Assembly: GCA_963680875.1 (NCBI GenBank)
Contig: OY804582.1
Coordinates: forward strand, 53,958,646 to 54,022,645
From: Bathymodiolus brooksi
Lineage: Eukaryota; Mollusca; Bivalvia; Mytilida; Modiolidae
Reading direction: 5' to 3'
DNA length: 64,000 nucleotides
The notes below the pieces were generated by a model. The model was not told the DNA's origin and ran no database searches. It worked only from the letters and a program-made list of their open reading frames with translations. Shown here one piece after another: positions 1-11,389 of the stretch; the stretch's first letter is position 1, and each line of letters starts with the position of its first letter. A program made the translations under genes and the position numbers.

Positions 1-187
1 ATCGCAAACTTGCAATTGAGTAAGTATGTGTTATTGAGACTTTCCTTGAATCCATGTACTCATGTGAGTTATATTGTTTTTATCTATTATATTACAAAGA
101 AGGTACAAGCTCGTTATGTTACTATGTCCTGTTGTTTGTTGTCATGATAATCATGATAAAAGCAGTTTGAGTATTCAGAATATTCGT
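1..187. other. Unassigned left flank
   Basis: AT-rich sequence with no gene or repeat that I can identify. Confidence 0.4.
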
Positions 188-362
188 CTTTACCTCCAGT
201 TGTTTACGTTATTTACGTTATTTGTGTGTGTTTACTTATATTGGTGTCCAACACATATTGTGTTGTGTTTTTGTTTTGTTTGTCATCCTTTTGTGTACAC
301 TGTGCTGCCAGTTTCTCTCGATTTTCCATTTTTTATTGCTCCTTCGGTATTCTCTGACATTT
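188..362 (-). repeat. Dispersed repeat family A, copy 1
   Basis: Read on the minus strand, this shares long stretches with the flanks of the 45.9-47.5 kb array and with 12,736-12,850. Shared blocks are the CGAAGG-AGCAAT start, GAGAAACTG, GTACAC-AAG, the AACAAAACACAACAC run, and the CTGGAGGTAA end. This copy has no internal tandem expansion, but a 30-bp minisatellite begins about 55 bp beyond its start. No protein is encoded. Confidence 0.65.
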
Positions 363-418
363 ACTTAATCACGTCATTACATCATTATGAGACGAACATA
401 ACGAAACTCTTCAACAGA

Positions 419-2131
419 GTGCATAGCATGAACTACTATAATAAAAACGTGCATAGCATGAACTACTATATCAAAAACGTGCATATCATGAACTACTATA
501 ATAAAAACGTGCATAGCATGAACTACTATAATAAAAACGTGCATAGCATGAACTACTATAATAAAAACGTGCATAGCATGAACTACTATAATAAAAACGT
601 GCATAGCATGAACTACTATAATAAAAACATGCATAGCATGAACTACTATAATAAAAACGTGGATAGCATGAACTACTATAATAAAAACGTACATAGCATG
701 AACTACTATAATAAAAACGTACATAGTATGAACTACTATAATAAAAACGTACATAGCATGAACTACTATAATAAAAACGTACAGAGCATGATCTACTATA
801 ATAAAAACGTGCATAGCATGAACTACTATAATAAAAACATACATAGCATGAACTACTATAATAAAAACGTGCATAGCATGAACTACTATAATAAAAACGT
901 GCATAGCATGAACTACTATAATAAAAACGTGCATAGCATGAACTACTATAATAAAAACGTGCATAGCATGAACTACTATAATAAAAACGTGCATAGCATG
1001 AACTACTATAATAAAAACGTGCATAGCATGAACTACTATAATAAAAACGTGCATAGCATGAACTACTATAATGAAAACGTGCATAGCATGAACTACTATA
1101 ATAAAAACGTGCATAGCATGAACTACTATAATAAAAACGTGCATATCATGAACTACTATAATAAAAACGTGGATAGCATGAACTACTATAATAAAAACGT
1201 GCATAGCATGAACTACTATAATAAAAACATGCATAGCATGAACTACTATAATAAAAATGTGGATAGCATGAACTACTATAATAAAAACGTGCATAGCATG
1301 AACTACTATAATAAAAACGTGCATAACATGAACTACTATAATAAAAACGTGCATAGCATGAACTACTATAATAAAAACGTGCATAGCATGAACTACTATA
1401 ATAAAAACGTGCATAGCATGAACTACTATAATAAGAACGTGCATAGCATGAACTACTATAATAAAAACGTGCATAGCATGAACTACTATAATAAAAACGT
1501 GCATAGCATGAACTACTATAATAAAAACGTGCATAGCATGAACTACTATAATAAAAATGTGGATAGCATGAACTACTATAATAAAAACGTGCATAGCATG
1601 AACTACTATAATAAAAACGTACATAGCATGAACTACTATAATAAAAACGCGCATAGCATGAACTACTATAATAAAAACGCGCATAGCATGAACTACTATA
1701 ATAAAAACGTGCATAGAATGAATTACTATAATAAAAACGTGCATAGCATGAACTACTATAATAAAAACGTGCATAACATGAACTACTATAATAAAAACGT
1801 GCATAGCATGAACTACTATAATAAAAACGTGCATAGCATGAACTACTATAATAAAAATGTGGATAGCATGAACTACTATAATAAAAACGTGCATAGCATG
1901 AACTACTATAATAAAAATGTGGATAGCATGAACTACTATAATAAAAACGTGCATAGCATGAACTACTATAATAAAAACGTGCATAGCATGAACTACTATA
2001 ATAAAAACGTGCATAGCATGAACTACTATAATAAAAACGTGCATAGCATGAACTACTATAATAAAAACGTGCATAGCATGAACTACTATAATGAAAACGT
2101 GCATAGCATGAACTACTATAATAAAAACGTA
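419..2131. repeat. Minisatellite, 30-bp unit, about 57 copies
   Basis: The unit GCATAGCATGAACTACTATA plus ATAAAAACGT repeats head to tail with only scattered point changes and no length change. Because 30 is divisible by three and the unit has no stop in some frames, both strands read as 400-700 codon open frames with a 10-residue repeat (for example MNYYNKNVHS). Nothing points to these being proteins: there is no initiation context, no splice context and no non-repeat domain. Variants such as GGATAGC and ACATAGC recur at several positions, which suggests blocks of units were duplicated together. Confidence 0.95.
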
Positions 2132-2389
2132 GATGTCTTATTAAGTTCGCACGACTGGTATAACAGAATACACAATTGTTATCTTGGGGAGAAGTGAATA
2201 TCCAAAATTGCCAATACTCAAAGAGTTCCTTCCCCAAGAGTTCTCCATGAGTCTTCACAAGTTCACCTCCCACAAGGTCATTGGTAGTTTTATTATACCG
2301 AACATTTATCAAATCTTTCTTGTTTTCTATTACCAAGGTTGATTTTATTTACAATTGTACAGATTTACAAAGGCATTTGGTTTCATATC

Positions 2390-2780
2390 AAAGTGTTGTT
2401 TATTTGTGATGTTTCTCATGTCTCTATTATAGTTGTAAAGTATGATGTTGTTGTGTCTTTTCATATTAAAGTGTTGTTTATTTGTGATGTTTCTCATGTC
2501 TCTATTATAGTTGTAAAGTATGATGTTGTTGTGTTGTTTCATCTTAAAGTGTTGTTTATTTGTGATGTTTCTCATGTCTCTATTATAGTTGTAAAGTATG
2601 ATGTTTGTTGTGTTGTTTCATCTTAAAGTGTTGTTTATTCGTGATGTTTCTCATGTCTCTATTATAGTTGTAAAGTATGATGTTGTTGTGTTGTTTCATC
2701 TTAAAGTGTTGTTTATTTGTGATGTTTCTCATGTCTCTATTATAGTTGTAAAGTATGATGTTTGTTGTGTTTTTGCTTGT
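2390..2780. repeat. Tandem repeat, 78-bp unit, 5 copies
   Basis: AAAGTGTTGTTTATT starts at 2390, 2468, 2546, 2625 and 2703, giving a period of 78-79 bp. The copies are almost identical. Short open frames across it are repeat artefacts. Confidence 0.9.
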
Positions 2781-3288
2781 TGTCTGTTATTAAATAAAAA
2801 CAACAGTTTCATAGTATTTTAACTTTATCATTAATAATATAGATGAGAGATTGTAATGAGAAAGACATTTTTAATGACTTTCTATATCCAACACCATGAA
2901 CACAGTCATATAAATGTATGCCCTTGCCCGTTTCAACTATGTGATCTACCAATGCCCGCCTTAAAGAACAAATATCTATAAAGGGCTGTTTCTTTTTCTC
3001 ATTTTAATGAATAATGCATATATATATATATATATATTACAAAGATGAAGAACGAAGATACATTCTGTCGTGGTAGAGAATTTTTCAACTGCAAACGGTT
3101 AGCAGAAAAGAAGGCACATTACAATAGCCACTTGAAATTCTTACAGAAGTGTATGGAAAATTTGTAACGTGGCTTGTTGCGATGTAACCTTCATATACAA
3201 ATAAACTTCCACTGAGGAAGGCCGTTAGTCCGATACTTACGAAAATGAAGTTATAGTTTTTATTATATTATCTTAGAGACTTTGATAT
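2781..3288. other. Intergenic, TA microsatellite
   Basis: No gene is visible. A (TA)n microsatellite of about 20 bp lies at 3018-3038. Confidence 0.5.
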
Positions 3289-3457
3289 ATATATATACAT
3301 CTGAAAATTAAACCAAACAGTGTTAGAATTAGATTTTAGAGCTGTCAAATTTTTGTTCTTCGACGGGATTTGAACCCACACCATTGATACACTGCAGCAC
3401 CATTCGCTTAGCCTTACGTCCAGCGCCCTAGACCACTCGACCACATCCACTCCCTGG
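3289..3457 (-). mobile_element. tRNA(Leu/Ser)-derived SINE, copy 1
   Basis: On the minus strand an RNA polymerase III A box (TGGTCGAGTGG, 3443-3433) and B box (GGTTCAAATCC, 3376-3366) match the tRNA promoter consensus. The head resembles a class II tRNA with a long variable arm. A short non-tRNA body follows and ends in a TA microsatellite. An almost identical copy lies in the opposite orientation at 27,571-27,735. It is not a functional tRNA gene, because the acceptor stem does not close. Confidence 0.8.
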
Positions 3458-3765
3458 ATATAAAGTGAAATTGATAAAAAATGGGACATTTTCAGGTTCT
3501 CCTCAGTGCCCTTATCATACAGGGTGGACTGTAATATATTATGGGTAATGTTGAAATAAATGACATACTTTTGGCAAGATGCTGTAAATGTGTTGATATC
3601 TAATATAATAATGGGCCTGACGCGATAGAGATACTCTCGAGGTAAACAAATTGGAAGGTCAAATAATGCAAAAATATCTTTGGGAGCAAAACAATAGCAT
3701 AAACCGGATAGCCACAATATATTACGCTTACCTATACCTGGTGGTTGTGAAAAAAAACAATTCTT

Positions 3766-3815
3766 TAAGATACCAATGGGGTATCAGAAGCCGTAAATCG
3801 AAACAAAAAGGAGCG
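3766..3815 (+). repeat. Dispersed repeat family B fragment
   Basis: The block ATACCAATGGGGTATCAGAA followed by CCGTAAATCGAAAC matches family B, whose fuller copies are at 16,594-16,880 and 61,720-61,800. Confidence 0.5.
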
Positions 3816-4086
3816 TTAAGATGGCGGCAGGTGTAAACAGGTAGATAGAAGGGTCCGATTTTTTTCTCTGAAAAGTCATATTGTGAGATGATATACGATA
3901 CCAATTTTATTTGAAGGATTGTGGAAAAGTTTCTCTGAAAGTATGTGTGACTTTATATCTTCTTTAAATTGATATTAAGAAAGAGATATTTCAATAGTAA
4001 AATTTTCTTTATTGTCGTCGATACTGAGTTGAGATCTACTCACCATTGTAAACAAACTTGTGTGTACAACTGTTATATATTTTAAA

Positions 4087-4980
4087 ATGGCTACGCCGTC
4101 AAATGTAAACAAAACAATAAATGATGAAAAGATTACTCCTGATGCAAAACGAGTAAAATTGTTTTCTGGGCCCGATGGTGAAAAAATGGATTCGATAAAC
4201 GAATCACAACAGCCACAACCCGAAAGTCTTGATACCCAGTCTTTAATTCTCTGTAGTAGTGACGGTCAGTCATTCGATTTAACAACTGTCATAAAAAATG
4301 CTATTTTAAATCCTGAATTTTTTAGCATGATGTCTACGTTACTGACAAAATCTATAGAAAGTTCAATAAAAACTGCTATATCCGAGGCCACTGTGGGTCT
4401 TCACAAAAAAATCGAAACACAAGAGAAAGAAATTTCCGATTTGAAAGCTGAAAGCAGTCAGATAAAAATTGAAAACAGACGATTAAATTATAATGTCTTT
4501 GATCTCATGGTGGATATTGAGGAGCTAGAGCAATATGGTCGACGAAATTCTCTTCGATTTCATAATGTACCGATTACCAAAGAGGAACTGAATAAAACTG
4601 ATGATAAGATAGTTGATATTTGTAAACAACACCTAAAGATAGACATAACCCCAGATGATATCAACAGGTCTCATATAATCGGTAAAATCCACCATGAAGG
4701 TTCTTGCCAGCTTATTTGTCGCTTCCGTAACTGGAAGATAAAGAATCAAATTTTTAAACAAAAGAAACAGCTGAAATCGAACGCTAACAAAATTTATATC
4801 ACCGAAGATCTAACAAGGTACAGACAACAACTTGTATCCAAAATACAAATAGCGCGAAAGGAGAGAAGAATAGATTCCTTCTGGACAAATGATGGGCGAA
4901 TTTTTCTTAAGAAAACATCAAACTCACCAAAAGTAATGATAAAATGCGTCAAAGATATTTACGCTACAATAAACAATTAA
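4087..4980 (+). CDS. LINE ORF1 protein (coiled coil plus RRM-like RNA-binding region)
   Basis: An intact frame of 297 codons. I chose the ATG at 4087 (AAAATGG, good Kozak context) over the in-frame ATG at 4060. The N-terminal third is polar. Residues of about 95-150 are rich in E, K, I and L with heptad-like spacing and predict a coiled coil. The junction EQYGRRNSLRFHNVP is the signature seen where the coiled coil meets the RRM-like domain in ORF1p-type (Transposase_22-like) proteins of LINEs. The C-terminal part is basic and fits nucleic-acid binding. In known elements this protein binds the LINE RNA in a ribonucleoprotein particle. No break is seen although ORF2 is broken. Confidence 0.8.
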   Translation: MATPSNVNKTINDEKITPDAKRVKLFSGPDGEKMDSINESQQPQPESLDTQSLILCSSDGQSFDLTTVIKNAILNPEFFSMMSTLLTKSIESSIKTAISEATVGLHKKIETQEKEISDLKAESSQIKIENRRLNYNVFDLMVDIEELEQYGRRNSLRFHNVPITKEELNKTDDKIVDICKQHLKIDITPDDINRSHIIGKIHHEGSCQLICRFRNWKIKNQIFKQKKQLKSNANKIYITEDLTRYRQQLVSKIQIARKERRIDSFWTNDGRIFLKKTSNSPKVMIKCVKDIYATINN

Positions 4981-5110
4981 ATATATACCACAGTCTTTAA
5001 TCTATTACAAGTCTATCTTTTAATTACACAATGGAATGAACTGTTTTCCAAAATAAAAATAAAAATGTTTTGTATTTAAAGAATGTGATACTTTTTATAC
5101 ATGTTGTATC

Positions 5111-5134
5111 ATTATTTATTTATTTATTTATTTT
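5111..5134. repeat. (TTTA)n microsatellite
   Basis: About five ATTT units lie in the ORF1-ORF2 spacer, just upstream of the Penelope-like fragment. Confidence 0.8.
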
Positions 5135-5155
5135 TGGTGTTCGTTTGAAATAAAT

Positions 5156-5312
5156 ATTTCTTTAGAAATGCCTGTACCAAGTCAGGGTCATTACGGTTTT
5201 CACAGTTTTCCGGTTGTTGACTGATTTTGTCTGTTTATATAATTATGAGTTTTGACTTTCCCTTTGTAAGATTGTTCGGAGTTCGGTAATTTTGTTATTA
5301 CCTTTATTGATT
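5156..5312 (+). mobile_element. Penelope-like element 3'-end fragment inside the LINE
   Basis: About 155 bp starting TTTCTTTAGAAATGCCTGTA and ending near TTTTGTTATTACC are nearly identical to 56,863-57,013 and 20,145-20,293. At those two places the same sequence lies downstream of a Penelope-like reverse transcriptase. Here it has no reverse transcriptase and sits between ORF1 and ORF2 of the LINE. The simplest reading is an extremely 5'-truncated insertion. Sequence shared by two element types is the alternative. Confidence 0.8.
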
Positions 5313-5628
5313 ATAGCCCAATATTTGTATAATGATAATAAAAAAAAAAGATATTTTTTGTTTCAGAAAAAAAAATGACCTTTAACCCAAAAATAATGCA
5401 ACTTTTGTTTAAATTATTCATTGTCTATTTGTTGTACAGTATTCATTTATCCAAATCTGTATGTTTTTTTATTCACATTTACTTTTTTGTTGAGATTTTG
5501 TTTCGGTGGTTTATTTGTATACAGTATTTAACCTTTGTTTGTCCGATAGCACGAGCGTGTATTCAATTATTGATTGATCGAGACCTGGTGGAAATGATCG
5601 ATCCCGGTTAATGTAACAGTATTTAAAA

Positions 5629-8600
5629 ATGTCAGGTGATTACATGTCACACAGAGTCTCGATCGGTATATTTTATTCACGAATGTATTCTATTGTGAGA
5701 AAGAAAATGTTTTTTATGACAAAATTTAAACCTTTTTGTTATAATTTAAATTTATTGTTTCATGCATCTTGTAATCTTGTCGTTCATATTGTTATGAATT
5801 ATTTGCTCAAATCGTTTTATACAAATTTATCTTTCACAATGATCCTGTTGATTTTAATTCTGTTAGATAACGATATTGCTGAAAATCCAGGCCCTTTCTC
5901 TGATGAAATCTCTATCTTTCATGTAAATGCTAGAAGTGTTAGGAAAAAGCTTGACTATATAGAATCTGTTGGATTTGACTCCTCATTGATATGCATAACA
6001 GAAAGTCATTTAGATGACAAGGTGTTAGATGATGATATAAAGTTAGATGGATACTTGGATACTATGATAAACCCTTTAGAAAGGATAGAAACTGTTTTGG
6101 TGGTGGTGTACTTGTATATATATCAACGACTTTAAAAGTAAAACGGCGAGTTGATTTAGAATACGATAATCACGAATTTATATGGTTACAGTTAGATTTT
6201 TCGAATAAATCTGTATTAATCTGTATAGTTTATCGGACACAAGGGGCAATTAATCCATTTTGGCGCGATTTTCAACACTCTATTGAGCAATCATTTAATT
6301 TTACCCAACATGTAGTAGTAACCGGTGATCTGAATGTAGACTTATTGCATGAAAAAAACCATGTTCTTAACGATATTATACAGTTATATAACTTAACAAA
6401 TTTGGTCAAGGAACCTACAAGAATTGACATAATTTCTGGAATCGAAACTTTACTGGACCCAGTTCTTGTTTCTGATGATTGTGACTGTAGGTTTGTTGAA
6501 GTTATTGATATAGATAAAACTATCAGTGATCATAAGGCAACAAAATTATATCTAAAAATCCCAGATGTGATACATAAATCTTATCAACGTTTGGTTTGGA
6601 TATACAAGAAAGGCGATTTCGTGAAACTTAATAATCTGATTTCTCAATTTGATTGGTATAAGTTGTTGTCTAATTGTACACAAAATATAAACATGATGTG
6701 TGTGCGATTTACAGAAAAATATTTAGAGTTTGCCCGAGAGTGTATCCCAACAAAAACAATTACAATACGCGACCGTGATAAACCGTGGTTTAATTCTGGT
6801 ATTAAAAGAGAAATGAAAATTCGCGATTCTCTTCATAAAAAAATGCGCAAACAGCCGAATATTAATAACATATGCAAATATAAGGTTCAAAGGAATAAAG
6901 TTAATAACATGATTATCCATGCAAAGCAACAGTTTTTTCTTAATTCAAACGACTTTCTTGAAGAGAATTCGTCAGATCCTAAATTATTTTGGTCTCTTGT
7001 TAAAAAGCTAATGGGTAATGTTGGTCGTAGTTGTACGATGCCACCCCTTTTAGATACAGAAAATGATATTTTATATGTCGATGATATTGATAAGTGCAAC
7101 CTCCTAAACAGTTTCTTTTGTTCCATATCAAATTTGGATGATAATAACTGTAATCCACCTAACTTAGAGTTGAGAACAAATTCAAAGTTAGCCATTATAG
7201 AATTTACAATTAAGGAAATTTCAGATATATTAAAGTCCCTAAATATAAAAAAAAGCCTCCGGGCACGATTTGATTAGTCATCATATGTTAAAAAACACAG
7301 CCAATACTGTTAGTATACCTTTAAAAATTATATTTGATTATTCCATACAAACTTCTACTTTTCCAGACCATTGGAAATTAGCTAAAGTTATGTCATTATT
7401 TAAAAATGGAAACAAGTCCTTAGTATCCAACTATCGACCTATATCCCTACTTAGCTGTGTGGGAAAAACATTTGAAAGAGTGGTTTTCAAGCATGTATCT
7501 AATTATTTTTTAGACAACAAACTGTTATGTAAATATCAATCAGGTTTTGTACCAGGATGTTCAACAATACATCAGTTAATTGAAATATTTCATAAAATAT
7601 GTATATCTCTAGATAAAAAAGAATTTTTTTGTTCAGTTTTTTGTGATATATCGAAGGCATGGTTTAAGTGAAGGTTTAGTTAAATGGTTTCAAGATTATA
7701 TTTCTAATAGGAAACAAATTGTGTTCATTAATAATTCAGAGTCACGGATAGGGTTACTTAAAGCTGGTGTTCCTCAGGGTTCAGTGTTGGGCCTTTACTT
7801 TTTCTGATATACATCAATGATATTTCTGATAATTTATCTAGCTTGGTAAGACTATTTGCAGACGATACTTCATTATCCTATTCATCAACTAACCTACTTC
7901 AAATTGAAAGAAAATTAAATTCTGATATAAATATATTAAATACATGGGCTGAGACATGGTTGGTAAAATTTAATCCACAAAAGACAGAATTTGTCATCTT
8001 TAGTAATAAAAAAAATATAGACCAAGTAAACATTCTTTTTAATGGTGAGAATATTAAACAGGTAGAATATCATACTCATTTAGGTATTTGCCTTTCTAGT
8101 AACTGTAAATGGTGCTATCATATTAACAACACATGTCAAAGGGCGACCAAACGAATTCACATTTTACGAAAACTAAAATACTTATTAAGTAGATCCCATT
8201 TGAGTAAGATTTATAAAACATATATTTTACCTATATTAGAGTATGCTTGTGAACTGTGGGATGACTGTTGTATTCGTGATACCCAAAAATTAGAATGTTT
8301 GCAACTTGAAGCAGCAAGGATTGTAACGGGTCTACCTATTTATTCTAGTGCTGAAAGTTTATATTTTGAAACTGGGTGGTCAAAATTGGAAGACCGTCGG
8401 AAGTCTAGGAAACTCAATTTATTTTATAAAATTGAAAATAATATGGCTCCCACATACTTATCTGACTGTTTGCCAACTACTATTGGAGAAACAGTAACAT
8501 ATAATCTCCGTAATAATGATGACTATCGCACTCAGAGGTGTCGTCTGCAAACTAGTTCCAAGTCTTTCTTTCCTTCCACTATAAAGTTGTGGAATTCCTT

Positions 8601-9027
8601 ACCTGATAGTGTAAAATCTCTACCCACTTTTTCCAAATTTAAAAAAGCCATTCAGCCTGTCCAAATTCCGGTGGCTTCATTTTACAATATTGGCGATAGG
8701 AAAACTAACATAATACATACTAAGCTAAGACATAGATGTAGTGGCCTTAATGCCGATTTATATAGAGTAAATTTGAAGAATGATCCACGTTGTGTATGTG
8801 GTCATCTATTTGAGGATGCTATTCATTTTTTTCTTGAATGTCCACTTTATCAACACGATAGAACTTCTCTGTTTAACTATTTTAATAACATTGTTCCCAT
8901 CTCTATAGAATATATACTCTTTGGATGTAACGTAATTAGTGAAGAATTGAATACTTTATTGTTCAAATCAGTGCAAAAATTTATTCGACAAACTTGTAGA
9001 TTTAATAATTATTATCCCCAACCGTGA
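5629..9027 (+). pseudogene. LINE ORF2 (endonuclease-reverse transcriptase), frameshifted and deleted
   Basis: The first frame (5629-6060) carries a hydrophobic stretch, a 2A-like motif, then endonuclease motifs (HVNARS, TESHL). Near 6060-6080 the frame shifts and continues to about 7250 with YRTQG, GDLNVD and ISDHKAT, the last two being catalytic endonuclease motifs. A second shift lies in the A-run near 7250. Reverse transcriptase follows with NYRPISLLSCVGK, the motif A aspartate (CDISKA, about 7660), then a deletion of roughly 15 codons. VPQGSVLG and another shift near 7790 come next, then the catalytic FADD (7854-7865). The last frame (7843-9027) has the C-terminal CxC-H-C motif (CVCGHLFEDAIHFFLEC). 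The element class is CR1/Jockey-like by motif order. Confidence 0.85.
5872..5895 (+). other. 2A-like translational recoding motif in ORF2
   Basis: Codons 82-89 of ORF2 read DIAENPGP, preceded by the hydrophobic stretch MILLILILL. The known 2A consensus is D(V/I)ExNPGP, in which the ribosome skips the glycine-proline bond. Here the E before x is A. Such sequences at the N-terminus of ORF2 are known from APE-type LINEs of several invertebrates. Activity of this variant cannot be told from sequence. Confidence 0.7.
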
Positions 9028-9295
9028 TATTATCTCAACACAATTTATTAGTTTTATCCCCCCCCCCTTTTTTTCTGTTAAATATTAAAACAATATTTAA
9101 TATGTATGCTTAGTTTAACATGATTTGGCTTAATTTACTAATTATAATTGATATAGCCTGTACATTTGCTGTCATTTGATTTGTTTTGTTTATGCTATTA
9201 ATGTATTAGTATGGAGAGGGACTAGTAAGTTGTAAAAACTTGTTCCCAATCCAATTGTATATATATATTGACAATAAAATCATTATAAAGTAAAG
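9028..9295 (+). other. LINE 3' UTR with poly-C tract and polyadenylation signal
   Basis: A run of about 10 C lies near 9058-9067. AATAAA occurs close to 9270 and is followed by an AAAG-type tail. I treat this as the element's 3' end. Confidence 0.6.
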
Positions 9296-10075
9296 TAACA
9301 AAAAGGACATACAATAACTTAATTTTAAAAAAGCTACGTCATTATTTAGGAGTTAAATGTACCCATAAATAGTGTGACAACCATTTTGGATCAAATGTAT
9401 TATATGAACAAAAGAATGAATAGCCGTTACTGAACCTTTATAAGATATTACGCTTAAAGACAATGTACCTTTATATGAAACAACCATGCGGAAGACAGAA
9501 TTCATATATGCTTACTTTTACATATAATACTAATAATGGACATTAATATCATTTCATGTTTTCAAAACCATTGGGAGTTTCCCTCCTTTTTACAGAATCG
9601 TTCGAAATATTTTGATTCAAATATTTATTATAAATATCTATTTTTACGTCTTCTTATCATGATTTTGACTATCACGATGTCCTTAAAAGACAAACACATG
9701 TACTCTATTAATATGTTCGTGATTAGATCAGAATTAACTAAAAGTCTATAGTTTAATGTATGTTAATTCAATGTTGAATTTTATAACAGTGAGTGAATGT
9801 GGTTTAACGCCAACACAGCAAAACAATTTTCAACTAAATCATGGCGAGAACAAGTTAATTTTCAATGAGATGATGATGAGGTCCGGTTTGTTGTAGACAA
9901 ACATGCTGAGTTGGATTTTAATAGTGCTAGCTTACTGAAACAACAGTCCGCGGGTAGACATGTCGCTCCACTCGGACACATTATTCTGATTTCCGAGCCA
10001 ACCAGTCTTGGCTCTTACTCCTTAATGATGCGTGCATAATGGAGACACAACACATACCAATTGTATAGTCTTTTT
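9296..10075. other. Intergenic, SINE tail fragment
   Basis: No gene is visible. Around 9785-9815 the minus strand carries the GGCGTTAAACCACATTCACT type 3' end common to mollusc SINEs. Confidence 0.4.
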
Positions 10076-10162
10076 TTTTACCTGACCGGGGCTCGAACCC
10101 ACGATCTACCCCACTCGAGGCGAGCATGGTAACTATTACACCACTGGTGCAGCTAAATTTTA
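10076..10162 (-). mobile_element. tRNA-derived SINE head (second type)
   Basis: On the minus strand a canonical B box, GGTTCGAGCCC (10,099-10,089), follows a tRNA-like D-arm region with CACCAGTGGTGTAATAG. It resembles Glu/Gly/Asp-type tRNAs. There is no matching acceptor stem, so this is a SINE head and not a tRNA gene. Confidence 0.6.
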
Positions 10163-11185
10163 TTACAGAGATCAAATAAAATATTTGATAATCATGTGTA
10201 TAAATAACATTGCCTTTCTAACACAGAGTTTTTAGTCTGCATTTTAGAAAGAAAATCGCATGAATATACAATACCAACTGCCCACCCCACAACCTTATGA
10301 GTTATTATTTATATTATAACCACTTATCACCAGAAAAGAAATGAGGAAAAAGAAATCATGTCCAAAGGGGCTACAAATGGGATGTCAAACAATTTACTGA
10401 TGTAACCTTCACATGTACCCTTATGTGTACCAAACAAAAACAACTATACATTATACAGGAATAAACAAAAACCCGTTTCATTGAAACATCCTCAAATAAA
10501 GATATCTATGTGAAATAGAAACTCCTGAATATACATTTGTACAAAACAAATGGTACAGTATATCTTCTTAATCTAAATTTGATAGGCTAATGGATTGAGT
10601 GTTGTTTAACTTCATGGGAGTTGGATTAATTTATTTTTCATGACAAGAAGATCAGAAGCATCAATTCAAGAATTCCAAGGTAACGGGTGACGCCGGGGAG
10701 GACGGATAGGTTGACTGTCACCACAAAGGGGGGGGGGGGGGGGGAATCGGAAAAGTTAGTATTGCAACTGGCCAGCGTTCTATTCTTCAAACAGGATACG
10801 CTTATTTACGTCCAATCCTTAAGGGTGTGATGTGTATTGTTGATTTATCTTGAACCACCAACGAATACCCCTGTCAGTGCGATTGTGCCCCACAGAGGAG
10901 AAACTGGTTCCTAGTTCTACGTCCTTCAGTATCACAATCTACATATAAAATAGATATCTCGGTGGGAGGATACAGTTTCAGATTATTGCATCACCTTATG
11001 TGTAAATTTAAAAATTGTTGTTGAATTGATCAGTCTTTACATAGTCAACATATACTGTAGAACAATTTCAGAGACAAATAAGTAAAATCGCCAGGTGCAA
11101 AACGACAATTAGTCATATAATATAAGGTCAGAAATGCAATACTCTGGCAATTACTAAAAGAAAATTTAAATAGTAATGATAAACA
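10163..11185. other. Intergenic, poly-G tract
   Basis: Nothing codes here. A run of about 17 G lies at 10,728-10,744. Confidence 0.4.
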
Positions 11186-11330
11186 ATTCCACCAATTTTA
11201 ACAAATCGGACAACCACCTCTCACTTCAACTCACGGAACATATAAATAGACATATTACATTGGAAATCCTTATTCTGGCTTGGAACAGACACAACAATGT
11301 GGCGGCGCTAAACCGATTAACGTGATCTTA
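11186..11330 (+). repeat. Dispersed repeat family D, copy 1
   Basis: The block around ACAACCACCTCTCACTTCAA shares order and wording with 63,690-63,790. It is short and diverged and encodes no protein. Confidence 0.4.
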
Positions 11331-11389
11331 CTCCCTCTTGAAAATGTGATCTCCAACCACATTAGAGATATAGAAAAAATAAACAAGCA

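Larger units (their letters stand above)
3840..9295 (+). mobile_element. CR1/Jockey-type non-LTR retrotransposon, nearly full length, inactive
   Basis: A two-ORF LINE. ORF1 (4087-4980) is a coiled-coil RNA-binding protein. ORF2 (5629-9027) has an apurinic-type endonuclease, a reverse transcriptase and a cysteine/histidine C-terminus. The element ends in an AATAAA-containing, AT-rich tail near 9270-9295. The 5' edge is uncertain; I place it in the leader after the family B fragment. ORF1 is intact, but ORF2 has several frameshifts and an internal deletion, so this copy cannot make a working protein. A 155-bp piece identical to Penelope-like 3' sequence sits between the two ORFs. Confidence 0.85.

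Noticed and set aside
74..2336. Open frames of 707, 575 and 396 codons on both strands
   Set aside because: They are the 30-bp minisatellite read in different frames. The period is divisible by three and the unit lacks stops; there is no non-repeat domain.
3366..3443. tRNA gene
   Set aside because: Pol III boxes are present, but no acceptor stem closes, a SINE body follows, and the same unit is repeated at 27.6 kb.
5375..5611. Short hydrophobic ORF before ORF2 of the LINE
   Set aside because: Different frame from ORF2, T-rich composition, no counterpart known to me in CR1-like elements.
6723..7195. Minus-strand frames over the LINE
   Set aside because: Shadows of the plus-strand ORF2.
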